Positions 35,190 to 49,660 of a DNA stretch of 64,000 nt are shown here, piece by piece. The stretch covers positions 7,404,229 to 7,468,228 of the forward strand of contig NZ_LT607803.1 of the NCBI RefSeq assembly GCF_900090195.1. The letters run 5' to 3'. A program made the position numbers and the translations under genes. Each line of letters starts with the position of its first letter. Within the stretch, counting starts at the first letter, position 1. The notes under the pieces were generated by a model, which did not search any database, was not told where the DNA came from, and saw only the letters and a program-made list of their open reading frames with translations. Source of the DNA: Variovorax sp. HW608 (GTDB lineage Bacteria; Pseudomonadota; Gammaproteobacteria; Burkholderiales; Burkholderiaceae_C).

Positions 35190-36485
35190 TCATTCGTAGA
35201 TTTCGGCGTCCGGGTTGGTCGCCTCGAGCTCGTAGCTGGCCGCCACCATCGCGAGCCGGCCGATCACCCCGTACATGTAGAAGCGGTTCGGGGCGCTGGC
35301 GCCGGGCTTGGCGCCCGGCTGGGGCAAGTGCGCACTCTCGGAAAAAGCCAGCGGCACGAAGCTGGCGCCGGGAATCTTGAGGTCCTCGTCCGGGTTGCGG
35401 TCGGCATGCACCCGGTAGAAGCCGCCGACCACGTAGCGGTCCATCATGTAGACCACCGGCTCGGCCACGCCGTCGTGCACCCGCTCCTTGGTGAGCACGC
35501 CTTCCTGCACGATGAGCTCCCGGCGCTCGGCAGCACCCCTGGCGGCGCCGGCGCGCGGCTTCTGCTTGCGGGCCAGCGCCTCGATTTCCTTGGCGTCGCG
35601 CACGGTCACCACGCCCATTTCGCTGCGGCCGTTGTCGGACTTGACGACCACGAAGGGCTTCTCGTTGATCCCGTATTCCTTGTACTTGCGGCGGATCTTG
35701 GTCAGCAGCGCGTCGGCATGGCTGGTGAGCACGTCGACCCCGTCGCCGCTGGCGAAGTCGACCTCGCCGACCTTCGCGTACATCGGGTTGATGAGCCAGG
35801 GGTCGATGCCCAGCAGCTTGCCGAAGCGCTTGGAGACTTCTTCGTAGCTGTGCAGGTGATTGCTCTTGCGGCGCATCGGCCAGCCCGCGTGCAGCGGCGG
35901 CAGCAGGTATTGCTCGTACAGCTCTTCGAGTATGCCCGGCACGCCGGCCGAGAGGTCGGTGTTGAGCAGGATGGTGCACGGGTCGAAATGCTTCAGGCCC
36001 AGCCGGCGCTTGCTGCGCACCACCGGCTCCAGGCAGACCGTATCGCCGTTGGGCAACTCGACCTTCTTGGGCGACTTGATCGCCGGGTCGATCGAGCCGA
36101 CCCGCACGTTCAACCCGGCCATGTGGAAGATGCGCACCAGTTGCGCGACGTTGGCGAGGTAGAAGGTGTTGCGCGAATGGTTCTCCGGGATCACCAGCAG
36201 GTTGCGCGCCTCGGGGCAGATCTTCTCGATCGCGGCCTGGGCGGCCTGCACCGCCAGCGGCAGCATCTCGTGCGTCAGGTGGTTCCAGCCGCGCGGATAA
36301 AGATTGGTGTCGACCGGCGCCAGCTTGAAGCCCGCATTGCGGATGTCGGCCGAGCTGTAGAACGGCGGCGTGTGCTCCATCCATTCGAGCCGGAACCAGC
36401 GCTCGATGGCCGGCGTCGAGTCGAGCACGCGCTGCTCGAGCTCGTTGATCGGGCCGGTGAGGGCGGTGACGAGATGCGGGACCAT
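35190..36485 (-). CDS. gshA: Glutamate-cysteine ligase, proteobacterial GshA type
   Basis: 431 residues from ATG 36485; the reading frame extends to 36596 without conserved sequence. It matches the GshA family found in beta- and alphaproteobacteria rather than the E. coli type: VPHLVTALTGPINELEQRVL at the N-terminus, RNLLVIPENHSRNTFYL, DPWLINPMYAKVGEVDF, and FVVVKSDNGRSEMGVVTV with YMMDRYVVGGFYRVHAD near the C-terminus. First step of glutathione synthesis. Divergence from E. coli GshA means it is recognised by this pattern only. Confidence 0.92.
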   Translation of the reverse strand: MVPHLVTALTGPINELEQRVLDSTPAIERWFRLEWMEHTPPFYSSADIRNAGFKLAPVDTNLYPRGWNHLTHEMLPLAVQAAQAAIEKICPEARNLLVIPENHSRNTFYLANVAQLVRIFHMAGLNVRVGSIDPAIKSPKKVELPNGDTVCLEPVVRSKRRLGLKHFDPCTILLNTDLSAGVPGILEELYEQYLLPPLHAGWPMRRKSNHLHSYEEVSKRFGKLLGIDPWLINPMYAKVGEVDFASGDGVDVLTSHADALLTKIRRKYKEYGINEKPFVVVKSDNGRSEMGVVTVRDAKEIEALARKQKPRAGAARGAAERRELIVQEGVLTKERVHDGVAEPVVYMMDRYVVGGFYRVHADRNPDEDLKIPGASFVPLAFSESAHLPQPGAKPGASAPNRFYMYGVIGRLAMVAASYELEATNPDAEIYE

Positions 36486-36600
36486 GCGGGCCTTGTTCGA
36501 TTTGTGGCTTGGGCTAGAGCGGAATTGTAATTTTGGGGTGTCCGCCCCCGATGACAAGCAACTGTAGACGCAGTTTTGTTCTTCAAATGGAAACACTGCG

Positions 36601-36646
36601 CTCCGGCATGCGCCGGAGAAGACGCGCCAGGGGCATGCAGCCCCTG
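36601..36646 (-). terminator. Tandem hairpins after proA
   Basis: Reading on the minus strand from the proA stop (36652), a CAGGGGC/GCCCCTG stem with 5-nt loop is followed by a CTCCGGC/GCCGGAG stem with ATGC-like loop, then TGTTTCC. Two 7-bp GC stems, but no long T-tract; a weak or Rho-assisted terminator is possible. Confidence 0.45.
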
Positions 36647-36651
36647 CGCGC

Positions 36652-37938
36652 TCAGCTCCTGACTTCGCCCTGACCGAGGACGACGTATTTCAGGGATGTC
36701 AGGCCCTCGATGCCCACCGGACCACGCGCGTGGAACTTGTCGGTGCTGATGCCGATTTCGGCGCCGAGCCCGAACTCGAATCCGTCCGCAAAGCGCGTGC
36801 TCGCGTTGACCATCACGCTCGCCGAATCCACCTCGCGCAGGAAGCGCTGGGCGTTCATGTGGTCGCGCGTGACGATCGCGTCGGTGTGATGGCTCGAGTA
36901 GTGGTTGATGTGCGCAATGGCCTCGTCCACGCCCTCGACCACCTTGATGCTGATGACCGCGGCGAGGTATTCCTCCGACCAGTCCGACTCGAGCGCATCG
37001 ACCACCTTGCCGGTGCCCTGCAGCGCCTCGCGCAGGATGCGGCCCGCCGCCGGATCGCAGCGCATCTCCACGCCCTTGGCGGCAAAGATCGCGCCGATCT
37101 CGGGCAGGAAGCTGTCGGCGATCGAAGCCGCCACCAGCAGGCCTTCGGCGGCATTGCAGGGGCTGTATTTCTGGGTCTTGGCGTTGTCGACGATGCGCAG
37201 CGCCATGTCGAGTTCGGCGGTGTCGTCGACGTAGACGTGGCAGTTGCCGTCCAGGTGCTTGATGACCGGCACCTTGGCCTCGCGGCTGATGCGCTCGATC
37301 AGCCCCTTGCCGCCGCGCGGGATGATGACGTCCACGAAGGCCGGCATCGCGATGAGCTGGCCCACGGCCTCGCGGTCGGTCGTCTGCACGAGCTGGACCG
37401 CGGCGCCCGGCAGCCCGGCCTCGGAGAGCGAATCGGCCACCAGCCGGGCCAGCGCCTTGTTCGATTCGATGGCTTCCGAGCCGCCGCGCAGGATGGCCGC
37501 ATTGCCGCTCTTGATCGCGAGGCTGGCCGCCTCGATCGTCACGTTGGGCCGGCTCTCGTAGATCATGCCGAAGACGCCGATCGGCACCCGCATCTGGCCG
37601 ACCCGGATGCCGCTGGGCTGCTGCTTCATGCCGATGACTTCGCCGATCACGTCCGGCATCGCCGCCAGCTGCTCGCAGCCCTGCGCCACGGTCTCGATGA
37701 CCTTGGGAGTGAGCTTGAGCCGATCGACCATCGGCGCCGACAGCCCCGCTGCCGTGGCGCGGGCCAGGTCCTGCGCGTTGGCGTCGGCCAGTGCCGCGCC
37801 GGCTTCGCGCAGGCGGCGCGCGAGCGCCTTCAGCGCCTTGTTCTTGGTGGCCGCATCCGCCCGGGCCATCTGGGCCGACGCCGTCTTGGCCTGCAGACCG
37901 AGGGTCTGCATGTATTCGGAGACGTTGAACATGTTCAT
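36652..37938 (-). CDS. proA: Gamma-glutamyl phosphate reductase
   Basis: 428 residues. Aldehyde dehydrogenase-like fold with the family signature [21 protein letters not shown] and nucleophilic Cys near 260 in [27 protein letters not shown] ends the domain. Second step of proline synthesis, reducing gamma-glutamyl phosphate with NADPH. Two in-frame Met (37938 and 37932) start it; an upstream ATG at 38016 would enter repeat copy D. It follows leuS-lptE-holA on the same strand, with repeat copy D between it and holA. Confidence 0.97.
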   Translation of the reverse strand: MNMFNVSEYMQTLGLQAKTASAQMARADAATKNKALKALARRLREAGAALADANAQDLARATAAGLSAPMVDRLKLTPKVIETVAQGCEQLAAMPDVIGEVIGMKQQPSGIRVGQMRVPIGVFGMIYESRPNVTIEAASLAIKSGNAAILRGGSEAIESNKALARLVADSLSEAGLPGAAVQLVQTTDREAVGQLIAMPAFVDVIIPRGGKGLIERISREAKVPVIKHLDGNCHVYVDDTAELDMALRIVDNAKTQKYSPCNAAEGLLVAASIADSFLPEIGAIFAAKGVEMRCDPAAGRILREALQGTGKVVDALESDWSEEYLAAVISIKVVEGVDEAIAHINHYSSHHTDAIVTRDHMNAQRFLREVDSASVMVNASTRFADGFEFGLGAEIGISTDKFHARGPVGIEGLTSLKYVVLGQGEVRS

Positions 37939-37981
37939 AGCCTGAATTGTGACGCGCCGGCCAAAACCGGCGCAGCCAAGC

Positions 37982-38079
37982 CCAGGAATCCCGTGGAACC
38001 GGCTTTGCCGGGCCACTGGGATTGCCCCCGGAGAGGGGGTGTCAGAGCCACACGAAGTGGGCGAGGCTGGGGGTGAGCC
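37982..38079 (-). repeat. Dispersed 3'-end repeat, copy D
   Basis: Begins at the base after the holA TAA on the minus strand and reads GGCTCACCCCCAGCC, CCCACTTCGTGTGGCTCTG, an ACCCCCTctCCGGGGGC hairpin region and GTGGCCCGGCAAAGCCGG, ending TTCCACGGGATTCCTGGG. It separates holA from proA. It shares all blocks with copies A and C. Confidence 0.85.
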
Positions 38080-39126
38080 TTATCCACAGGCGCGGCACAG
38101 CATCAGGGCCAGCCGCTGCAGCGCCTGCCAGCTGTCCGCCGGCCAGTCGGGCTGCTTCAGCCCCTTGACGATGCCGTCGACCACGTGCGCCGCGCGCAGC
38201 ATGCGGGCCAGCGCGCGCTCGTCCAGCCGCGGAAGCACGCGCTCGAATGCCCGCTCGCGCGGTCCCCAGATGCGGTTTTCGCGCAGCGCCATCGGCAGCG
38301 GCCGGCCGGCGGCCATGGCGTCCTTGACGCGCTTGAGGGCGCGGATGTCCTCGGCGATCGTGTAGTGCACGAGCACCTCGGCCTCGCCCTCCGCCTGCAG
38401 GCCGTCGAGCATGCGCGAGACGCGCTGCGGGTTGCCCGCCAGCACCGCCTCGGAGAGCTTGAAGACGTCGTAGCGGGCCACGTTGTTGACCGCGGCCTCG
38501 ACCTGCTCCCAGCTCAGTTCGCCCTCCGGATGCAGCAGCGCGAGCTTCTGGATTTCCTGGTGCGCCGCGAGCAGGTTGCCCTCGACCCGGTCGGCGAAGA
38601 ACTGCAAGGTGCGCTGGCCCTCCTCGCCGGGCTTCACGCGCTGGCCCTGCTGGGCGAGCCGCTGCGCGATCCATTGCGGCAAGGCGGCGCGCTCGACCGT
38701 GTCGACCTGGATGCTCACGCCGTTGCCTTCGAGCGCCCCGAACCAGGCGCCGGAGCGGGTGGCCTTGTCCAGGCGCGGCAGCATCACCATCGTGAGCGTG
38801 CTGTCGTTGCCCTGCGCGGCTTCGGCGATCTGCTGCAGCGCCACGCTGCCGTCCTTGCCCGGCTTGCCGGACGGGATGCGGATCTCCACGATCTGCCGGT
38901 CGGCGAAGAGGCTCAGCGAACCGCCCGCCGCCAGCACCGCGCTCCAGTCGAAGTGGGCGCCGGCCACGGTGTAGGCGCTGCGCTCGGTATAGCCCTGCGC
39001 CCGCGCCGCGACCCGGATCGCGTCGGCGGCCTCCTGCGCCAGCAGCGCCTCGTCGCCATGGATCACGTAGAGCGGCGCCACCCGCTTGGCGAGGTGCGCG
39101 GCCAGCTGGGCGGGCGCCAGTTGCAT
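38080..39126 (-). CDS. holA: DNA polymerase III subunit delta
   Basis: 348 residues. The N-terminal start QLAPAQLAAHLAKRVAPLYVIHGDEALLAQEAADAI is a HolA P-loop-less AAA+ domain. LTMVMLPRLDKATRSGAWF, EGNLLAAHQEIQKLALL and NVARYDVFKLSEAVLAG are in the expected order. It opens the beta clamp within the clamp loader. Part of leuS-lptE-holA-proA; it starts 7 nt after lptE. C-terminal residues end with LCRACG right at repeat copy D. Confidence 0.95.
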   Translation of the reverse strand: MQLAPAQLAAHLAKRVAPLYVIHGDEALLAQEAADAIRVAARAQGYTERSAYTVAGAHFDWSAVLAAGGSLSLFADRQIVEIRIPSGKPGKDGSVALQQIAEAAQGNDSTLTMVMLPRLDKATRSGAWFGALEGNGVSIQVDTVERAALPQWIAQRLAQQGQRVKPGEEGQRTLQFFADRVEGNLLAAHQEIQKLALLHPEGELSWEQVEAAVNNVARYDVFKLSEAVLAGNPQRVSRMLDGLQAEGEAEVLVHYTIAEDIRALKRVKDAMAAGRPLPMALRENRIWGPRERAFERVLPRLDERALARMLRAAHVVDGIVKGLKQPDWPADSWQALQRLALMLCRACG

Positions 39127-39133
39127 CGCAGGC

Positions 39134-39643
39134 TCAGGCGGGTCTTGCCGCCGCCAGACGGCGAAGGATCTGCTGCGCGATGTCGGTTTCCATGTCGCGG
39201 TACAGCAGCGCCGTTTCGCCTTCCTTCGCGAGCGCGGCGGTTTCGTTGTAGGTGATGTCGCGAGTCTGGCTGATCTCGGTCGGCGCCAGCAATTCCTTGC
39301 CCCCCTTGCCGCGCACGCGGAAGCGGATCGTCAGGCGCAACTGGAGCTCGCGCACCTGTCCGGCCGCATTGGTCGAGATCACCACGGGCTGCCGGTCCTC
39401 GCCGAGGATGTCGAGGATCGCTTCCGCGCCTTCGACCTGGTCCTTGGGCAGCACCTCGACCGTGCCGGCGGCGCGCAGGTTGCGCTTCACCTGGTTCGCG
39501 AACGACGAGGTGGCCGGCACCGCGATGCTCTTGAACGGGAACTCCGGCGCCTTGCGCAACTGGAAGCCGCAGCCTGCCAGCACGAGCGTGCCGGACAGGC
39601 CCATCAGAAAGCCGCGCCGCGACCGACGCTGTTTCGTGACCAT
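39134..39643 (-). CDS. lptE: LPS assembly lipoprotein LptE
   Basis: 169 residues. A lipobox LAGC puts the lipidated Cys at residue 25, followed by GFQLRKAPEFPFKSIAV, the start of the LptE beta-alpha fold, and ISQTRDITYNETAALAKEGE near the end. With LptD it inserts LPS in the outer membrane. The signal reads RSRRGFLMGLSG, a twin-arginine pattern (SRRxFL), so export may use Tat. It starts 5 nt after leuS, and holA follows after 7 nt. Confidence 0.93.
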   Translation of the reverse strand: MVTKQRRSRRGFLMGLSGTLVLAGCGFQLRKAPEFPFKSIAVPATSSFANQVKRNLRAAGTVEVLPKDQVEGAEAILDILGEDRQPVVISTNAAGQVRELQLRLTIRFRVRGKGGKELLAPTEISQTRDITYNETAALAKEGETALLYRDMETDIAQQILRRLAAARPA

Positions 39644-39648
39644 GCCGC

Positions 39649-42288
39649 TCAGACCACCACGTTGACCAGCCGCCCCGGCACCACGATCACGCGCTTGACG
39701 GTCGCGCCCTCGGCGTGCTTGACGAAGGCCTCGCTGGCGAGCGCGATCTTCTCGATCTCCTGCTTCGAAGCCGTCGCGGGCACGTGCAGCGAGCCGCGCA
39801 GCTTGCCGTTGATCTGCAGCATCAGCTCGATCTCGTCCTGCTCCAGCGCGCCGACGTCGACCACCGGCCACGGGGCGTCGAGCAACTCGCCGATCTCCTT
39901 GTCGAAGCCGAGCTGGTGCCAGAGCTGGTGCGTGATGTGCGGCGTCGCCGGATAGAGGCAGCGCAGCAGGATGCCCATCGCCTCGCGCACCGCGGCGCGG
40001 TCGCCGGCGTCCGGCGCCTGGGGCTTGAAGCCTTCCAGCGCATTGAGCAGCTTCATCGCGCCCGACACCACGGTGTTGTATTGCATGCGCTGGTAGTCGT
40101 AGTCGACCTGGCGCAGCACGGTGTGCACTTCGCGGCGCAGGGCCTTGGCCTCCTTGCCGAAGGCGGGCTTGCCGCCGATCGCCGCGCTGGCTCCGGCTTC
40201 ATGGAGCGCGACGCCGAAATTCCAGACCCGGCGCAGGAAGCGGAAGCTGCCCTCGACCGCGGCGTCGTTCCATTCGAGCGTGGCCTCGGGCGGCGCGGTG
40301 AACATGGTGTAGAGCCGGGCGGTGTCGGCGCCGTACTTCTCGATCAGGTCCTGCGGGTCGACGCCGTTGCGCTCGCTCTTGCCCATCTTGCCGACGCCGC
40401 CGTATTCGACCGGGGTTCCGTCGGCCAGCGTGCCGCCGGTGATGCGGCCCTGCGCATCGAGCAGCTGCGTGACTTCCGACGGCGGGTGGTAGTCCTTGCC
40501 GCCCTTCTCGTTGCGCGTGTAGAAGATCTGGTTCAGCACCATGCCCTGCGTGAGCAGCTTGCTGAAGGGCTCGTCGCACTTCAGGAGGCCGAGATCGCGC
40601 ATCACCTTGGTCCAGAAGCGCGCATAGAGCAGGTGCAGGATCGCGTGCTCGATGCCGCCGATGTACTGGTCCATCGGCATCCAGTAGTCGGCGCCGCCCG
40701 CGACCATCGCCTCGTCGTTCTTCGGGTCGCAATAGCGCATGAAGTACCACGAGCTGTCGACGAAGGTGTCCATCGTGTCGGTCTCGCGGCGCGCGGGCTT
40801 GCCGCACACCGGGCAGACGACGCCCGCATGGAAGCCTTCGTGCTTGATCAGCGGGTTGCCGTGGCCGTCGGGCACGCAGTCGGCCGGCAGCACCACCGGC
40901 AGGTCCTTCTCGGGCACCGGCACGGCGCCGTGCGCTTCGCAGTGGATGATCGGGATCGGCGTGCCCCAGTAGCGCTGGCGGCTGATGCCCCAGTCGCGCA
41001 GGCGCCAGGTGGTGCGCATCTCGCCCAGGCCCTTCTGTTCGAGCGCATGGGCCACGGCCTTGACCGCCTCGGCGTACGACATGCCGCTGAAGTTGTCGGA
41101 GTTGATGGTGACGCCGCGCTCCTTGTCGCCGTACCAGTCCTGCCAGCGGTGGTAGTTGAAATGCGGCTCGTCGTCGACCAGCACCACCTGGATGATCTCG
41201 ATGCCGTACTTGTTCGCGAAGGCGAAGTCGCGCTCGTCGTGCGCCGGCACGCCCATCACCGCGCCGTCGCCGTAGCTCATGAGCACGTAGTTGCCGACCC
41301 AGACCGGCACCTGCTCCTCGGTGATCGGGTGCGTCACCGTGAGGCGGGTGCGCACGCCCTTCTTTTCCTGGGTGGCGAGTTCGGCTTCGGTGGTGCCGCC
41401 GGTCTTGCATTCCTCGATGAAGGCGGCGACCTTGGGGTCGGACTTCGCGGCATGCAGCGCGAGCGGATGTTCCGGCGCGACCGCGCAGAAGGTCACGCCC
41501 ATGATCGTGTCGGCGCGCGTCGTGAAGACGTACATGCGGCCGCCCTGGATCAGCTCGCCCTTGTCGTTCTTGATGTCGTGCGTGAAGGCGAAGCGCACGC
41601 CTTCGCTCTTGCCGATCCAGTTCTCCTGCATCAGCTTCACGCGCTCGGGCCAGCCCGGCAGCTTGTGCTGGGTGTGGTCGAGGAGTTCCTCGGCATAGTC
41701 GCTGATCTTCAGGTAGTAGCCGGGGATCTCGCGGCGCTCGACCGGCGCACCGGTGCGCCAGCCCTTGCCGTCGATCACCTGCTCGTTGGCCAGCACGGTC
41801 TGGTCGACCGGGTCCCAGTTGACCACCTGCGTCTTGCGGTAGGCGATGCCCTTCTCGAGCATCTTGAGGAACAGCCACTGGTTCCACTTGTAGTAGCTCG
41901 GGTCGCAGGTCGCGATCTCGCGGCTCCAGTCGATGGCCAGGCCCATCGCCTGGAGCTGGCCCTTCATGTAGCGGATGTTCTCGTAGGTCCAGGCGGCCGG
42001 CGGCACGCCGTTCTTGAGCGCCGCGTTCTCGGCCGGCAGCCCGAAGGCGTCCCAGCCCATCGGCATCAGGACGTTGTAGCCGCTCATGCGCAGGTAGCGC
42101 GTGAGCATGTCGTTGATCGTGTAGTTGCGCACGTGGCCCATGTGCAGCTTGCCGCTGGGGTACGGCAGCATCGAGCAGGCGTAGTACTTCTTCTTGCGCG
42201 CGTCCTCGGTCACGCGGTAGGCGTCGGCGGCCGTCCAATAAGCCTGGGCGGCGGACTCGACGTCGGCGGGTTTGTAGCTGGGGTTCAT
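39649..42288 (-). CDS. leuS: Leucyl-tRNA synthetase
   Basis: 879 residues, normal for bacterial LeuRS. HIGH motif in [16 protein letters not shown] near residue 45; a CP1 editing domain around 220-420; zinc-binding pair [10 protein letters not shown]; and the second signature as [12 protein letters not shown] near 625, where Gly replaces the Ser of KMSKS. The anticodon-binding and C-terminal domains are complete. It ligates leucine to tRNA-Leu. First gene of leuS-lptE-holA-proA, divergent from the glycogen cluster. Confidence 0.98.
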   Translation of the reverse strand: MNPSYKPADVESAAQAYWTAADAYRVTEDARKKKYYACSMLPYPSGKLHMGHVRNYTINDMLTRYLRMSGYNVLMPMGWDAFGLPAENAALKNGVPPAAWTYENIRYMKGQLQAMGLAIDWSREIATCDPSYYKWNQWLFLKMLEKGIAYRKTQVVNWDPVDQTVLANEQVIDGKGWRTGAPVERREIPGYYLKISDYAEELLDHTQHKLPGWPERVKLMQENWIGKSEGVRFAFTHDIKNDKGELIQGGRMYVFTTRADTIMGVTFCAVAPEHPLALHAAKSDPKVAAFIEECKTGGTTEAELATQEKKGVRTRLTVTHPITEEQVPVWVGNYVLMSYGDGAVMGVPAHDERDFAFANKYGIEIIQVVLVDDEPHFNYHRWQDWYGDKERGVTINSDNFSGMSYAEAVKAVAHALEQKGLGEMRTTWRLRDWGISRQRYWGTPIPIIHCEAHGAVPVPEKDLPVVLPADCVPDGHGNPLIKHEGFHAGVVCPVCGKPARRETDTMDTFVDSSWYFMRYCDPKNDEAMVAGGADYWMPMDQYIGGIEHAILHLLYARFWTKVMRDLGLLKCDEPFSKLLTQGMVLNQIFYTRNEKGGKDYHPPSEVTQLLDAQGRITGGTLADGTPVEYGGVGKMGKSERNGVDPQDLIEKYGADTARLYTMFTAPPEATLEWNDAAVEGSFRFLRRVWNFGVALHEAGASAAIGGKPAFGKEAKALRREVHTVLRQVDYDYQRMQYNTVVSGAMKLLNALEGFKPQAPDAGDRAAVREAMGILLRCLYPATPHITHQLWHQLGFDKEIGELLDAPWPVVDVGALEQDEIELMLQINGKLRGSLHVPATASKQEIEKIALASEAFVKHAEGATVKRVIVVPGRLVNVVV

Positions 42289-42325
42289 TCGGGCTTCGCA
42301 ACGCCCCGGCGCCAGGCGGCCGGGG

Positions 42326-42344
42326 GATCGTGATTATCACCCCC
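42326..42344 (-). promoter_or_regulatory. Putative leuS promoter (-10-like GATAAT)
   Basis: GTGATTATCAC at 42330-42340 is palindromic; on the minus strand it contains TGATAAT, close to a -10 element, about 50 nt upstream of leuS. No good -35 hexamer was picked out. The same short AT-rich islet stands out in a very GC-rich gap. Confidence 0.3.
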
Positions 42345-42472
42345 CGACCCTTCCCCGTCGTACCGCTCGGCTCCTCTCCCGAGGGGTCGCGCGTTCGAGG
42401 CACCCAAGTGGTGCGCAAGCGCGGGGGGCGGGCTTTTTGCTTAACAATGAGTTTCGGCCCGGGAGGAACCGC

Positions 42473-44096
42473 ATGGACAACAAGGACTGGTGGCGAGGGG
42501 CGGTGATCTACCAGATCTACCCGCGCAGCTTCATGGACAGCAACGGCGACGGTATCGGCGACCTGCCGGGCATCACGGCCCGGCTCGACCACGTCGCCGG
42601 GCTCGGCGTGGATGCGATCTGGGTGTCGCCCTTCTTCCGCTCGCCGATGAAGGATTTCGGCTACGACGTGGCCGACTACCGGGCGGTCGACCCGATCTTC
42701 GGCACGCTCGCGGACTTCGACGCGCTGCTGGCCCGCGCCCATGCGCTCGGGATCAAGGTCATCATCGACCAGGTGCTCTCCCACACCTCCGACCAGCACG
42801 CCTGGTTCGCCGCCAGCCGCGCCAGCCGCGACAACCCGCTGGCCGACTGGTATGTCTGGGCCGATCCGCGCCCCGACGGCACGCCGCCGAACAACTGGCT
42901 CTCGGTGTTCGGCGGGCCCGCCTGGCAGTGGGATTCGCGGCGTCGGCAGTACTACCTGCACAGCTTCCTGGTCGAGCAGCCCGACCTGAACTTCCATTGC
43001 CCGCTGGTGCAGGAGGCCTTGCTCGAGGAAGTGCGCTTCTGGTGCGAACGCGGGGTGGACGGCTTCCGCTTCGACGCCTGCAACCACCAGTTCCACGACG
43101 CCCAATTGCGCGACAACCCGCCGGCCGACGGCGGCCTGGTGAGCACCGTGCGGGCCGACAACCCCTACGCGATGCAAAAGCACCTCCACGACAAGAGCCA
43201 GCCGGAGAACCTGCGCTTCCTCGAGCGCCTGCGCGCGCTGCTCGACAGCTACGGCGCGGTGGGCCTCGGCGAGGTCGGCGACGAGGACGCGCCGCCGGTG
43301 ATGGCCCGCTACACCGAGCGCGGCAAGCGCCTGCACCTGGCTTACAGCTTCAGCCTGCTGACCGGCGAGCACAGCGCCTCGCACCTGCGCACACAGGTCG
43401 AAGCACTCGATCGCGCCCTGGCGAAGACCGACGGCTGGGGCTGCTGGGCGGTCTCGAACCACGACGTGCCGCGGGTCGCCTCGCGCTGGAACGGCAACGG
43501 CATCGAGGACACCCGGCGCGACCGGCTCTGGCTTTCGCTCCTGCTCTCGCTGCGCGGAAGCGCGAGCGTCTACCAGGGCGAGGAACTCGGCCTGCCCGAA
43601 GCCGAGGTGCCGTTCGAGCTGCTGCAGGACCCCTACGGCCGCGCCTTCTGGCCCGAGTTCAAGGGACGCGACGGCGCCCGCACGCCGATCCCGTGGGCGA
43701 CGGATGCCCACCATGGCGGCTTCACCAGTGGAACGCCCTGGCTGCCGGTCTCGGAGATGCATCTGCCGCTGGCCATCGACCGGCAGGCCGGCGACCCGGC
43801 CTCGATGCTCAACTTCAGCCGGGCGCTGCTGCGCTGGCGCCGCGGCCAGCCGCTGCTGCGAACCGGCGGGATGCGCTTCATCGACGCGCCCGGCGTGCCG
43901 GACACGGTGCTGTGGCTAGAGCGCCACTCGGGCGACGCCTCGCTGCACGGCGTGTTCAACCTGTGGGGCGAACCGGTGCCGCTCGCCCTGCCCCGAGCGC
44001 TCGCGCCGGCAGAAGGCGCCCCTTTCGCCGACACTCGCATCGAGGGCGGCACGCTCACGCTGCCGCCCTATGGCGTCTTCTTCGGAGTACCGCTCG

Positions 44097-44107
<11 letters not shown>
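42473..44107 (+). CDS. GH13 alpha-glucosidase (oligo-1,6-glucosidase-like)
   Basis: 544 residues. Alpha-amylase fold beginning [22 protein letters not shown], calcium/substrate motif [14 protein letters not shown], nucleophile Asp in GFRFDACN, acid Glu in GLGEVGDED and the transition-state Asp in [11 protein letters not shown]. This pattern matches the GH13_23 alpha-glucosidases of proteobacteria. It probably trims malto-oligosaccharides from glycogen. GGGAGGAA precedes the ATG at 42473. It heads the glycogen operon; its last 11 nt overlap glgB. Confidence 0.92.
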
Positions 44108-48292
<4,185 letters not shown>

Positions 48293-48355
48293 AAGCCAAG
48301 CGTTCGCAGGGATGCTAGGCTGGAATCACCGGGAAAAAACAAACGGAGGCAACAG

Positions 48356-49654
48356 ATGAACGACATCGAGCAACCGAACCTGCAGGCCCATCAACTCGTT
48401 CGCCGCACCATCGCGCTGGTGCTGGCCGGCGGCCGGGGGTCCCGGCTCAAGCAGCTCACGGACCGGCGTGCCAAGCCGGCGGTGTACTTCGGCGGCAAGT
48501 TCCGCATCATCGATTTCGCGCTGTCGAACTGCCTCAACTCGGGCATCCGGCGCATGGCGGTGGTCACGCAGTACAAGTCGCATTCCCTGATGCGCCACCT
48601 GCAGCGCGGCTGGAGCTTCCTGCGCGCCGAGCTCAACGAGATGGTCGACGTGCTGCCCGCGCAGCAGCGCGTGGGCGACGAGCACTGGTACCGCGGCACC
48701 GCCGACGCGGTCTATCAGAACCTCGACATCTTCCGGACACGATCGACGCCGCATGATTACGTGGTGGTGCTGGCCGGGGACCACGTCTACAAGATGGACT
48801 ACTCGATCACGCTCACCGACCACGTCGCGCACGGCCGCGGCTGCACGGTCGGCTGCATCGAGGTTCCGCGCATGGAGGCGACGGCCTTCGGCGTGATGGC
48901 GGTGGACAAGGACCGCAACATCACCGCGTTCCTCGAAAAGCCTGCCGACCCGCCCGCAATGCCCGGCAAGCCCGAGGTGGCGCTCGCGAGCATGGGCATC
49001 TACATCTTCGATGCCGAGTACCTCTACCGCATGCTCGAGGAGGACAGCACCGACCCCGACTCGGACCATGATTTCGGCAAGGACATCATCCCCCGCGCCG
49101 TGGCCGAAGGCCGCGCGGTGGCGCATCCTTTCGGCATGTCGTGCGTGACCCGCGCGCAGCGCGGCGGCGACGCCAAGGCCTACTGGCGCGACGTGGGCAC
49201 GATTGATGCATTCTGGGCAGCCAACCTGGACCTGGCGTCGATCACACCCGAGCTGGACATCTATGACACCGACTGGCCCATCTGGACCTACCAGCGGCAG
49301 CTTCCGCCCGCCAAGTTCGTGCTCGACCGCGAGGGCAAGCACGGCATGACCGTCAACACCATCGTCTCCGGCGGCTGCATCGTCTCGGGCTCGAAGGTGA
49401 GCAGCTCGGTGCTGTTCTCGGGCGTGCGGGTGCACTCCTTCTGCACGATCAACGAGGCGGTGCTGTTGCCCGACGTGCAGATCGGCCAGCGCTGCCGGCT
49501 CAACAAGGTCGTCATCGACCGCGCCTGCATCCTCCCCGAGGACACCGTGGTTGGCGAAGACCCCGCGGCCGACGCCGCTCGCTTCGAGCGCACCGAGGGC
49601 GGCGTGGTGCTCATCACGCGCGAGATGCTCAAGCGCCTCGGCTATCCCCAGTAA
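48356..49654 (+). CDS. glgC: Glucose-1-phosphate adenylyltransferase
   Basis: 432 residues. N-terminal nucleotidyltransferase [38 protein letters not shown] split by GlgC-typical loops; EKPADPP and VWxx-like sites in [12 protein letters not shown]; and a C-terminal left-handed beta-helix ([16 protein letters not shown]). It makes ADP-glucose and PPi from ATP and glucose 1-phosphate, the committed step. AAACGGAGGCAACAG supplies a Shine-Dalgarno. The 63-nt gap before it could hold a promoter. glgA starts 6 nt later. Confidence 0.98.
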   Translation: MNDIEQPNLQAHQLVRRTIALVLAGGRGSRLKQLTDRRAKPAVYFGGKFRIIDFALSNCLNSGIRRMAVVTQYKSHSLMRHLQRGWSFLRAELNEMVDVLPAQQRVGDEHWYRGTADAVYQNLDIFRTRSTPHDYVVVLAGDHVYKMDYSITLTDHVAHGRGCTVGCIEVPRMEATAFGVMAVDKDRNITAFLEKPADPPAMPGKPEVALASMGIYIFDAEYLYRMLEEDSTDPDSDHDFGKDIIPRAVAEGRAVAHPFGMSCVTRAQRGGDAKAYWRDVGTIDAFWAANLDLASITPELDIYDTDWPIWTYQRQLPPAKFVLDREGKHGMTVNTIVSGGCIVSGSKVSSSVLFSGVRVHSFCTINEAVLLPDVQIGQRCRLNKVVIDRACILPEDTVVGEDPAADAARFERTEGGVVLITREMLKRLGYPQ

Positions 49655-49660
49655 GGGCGC

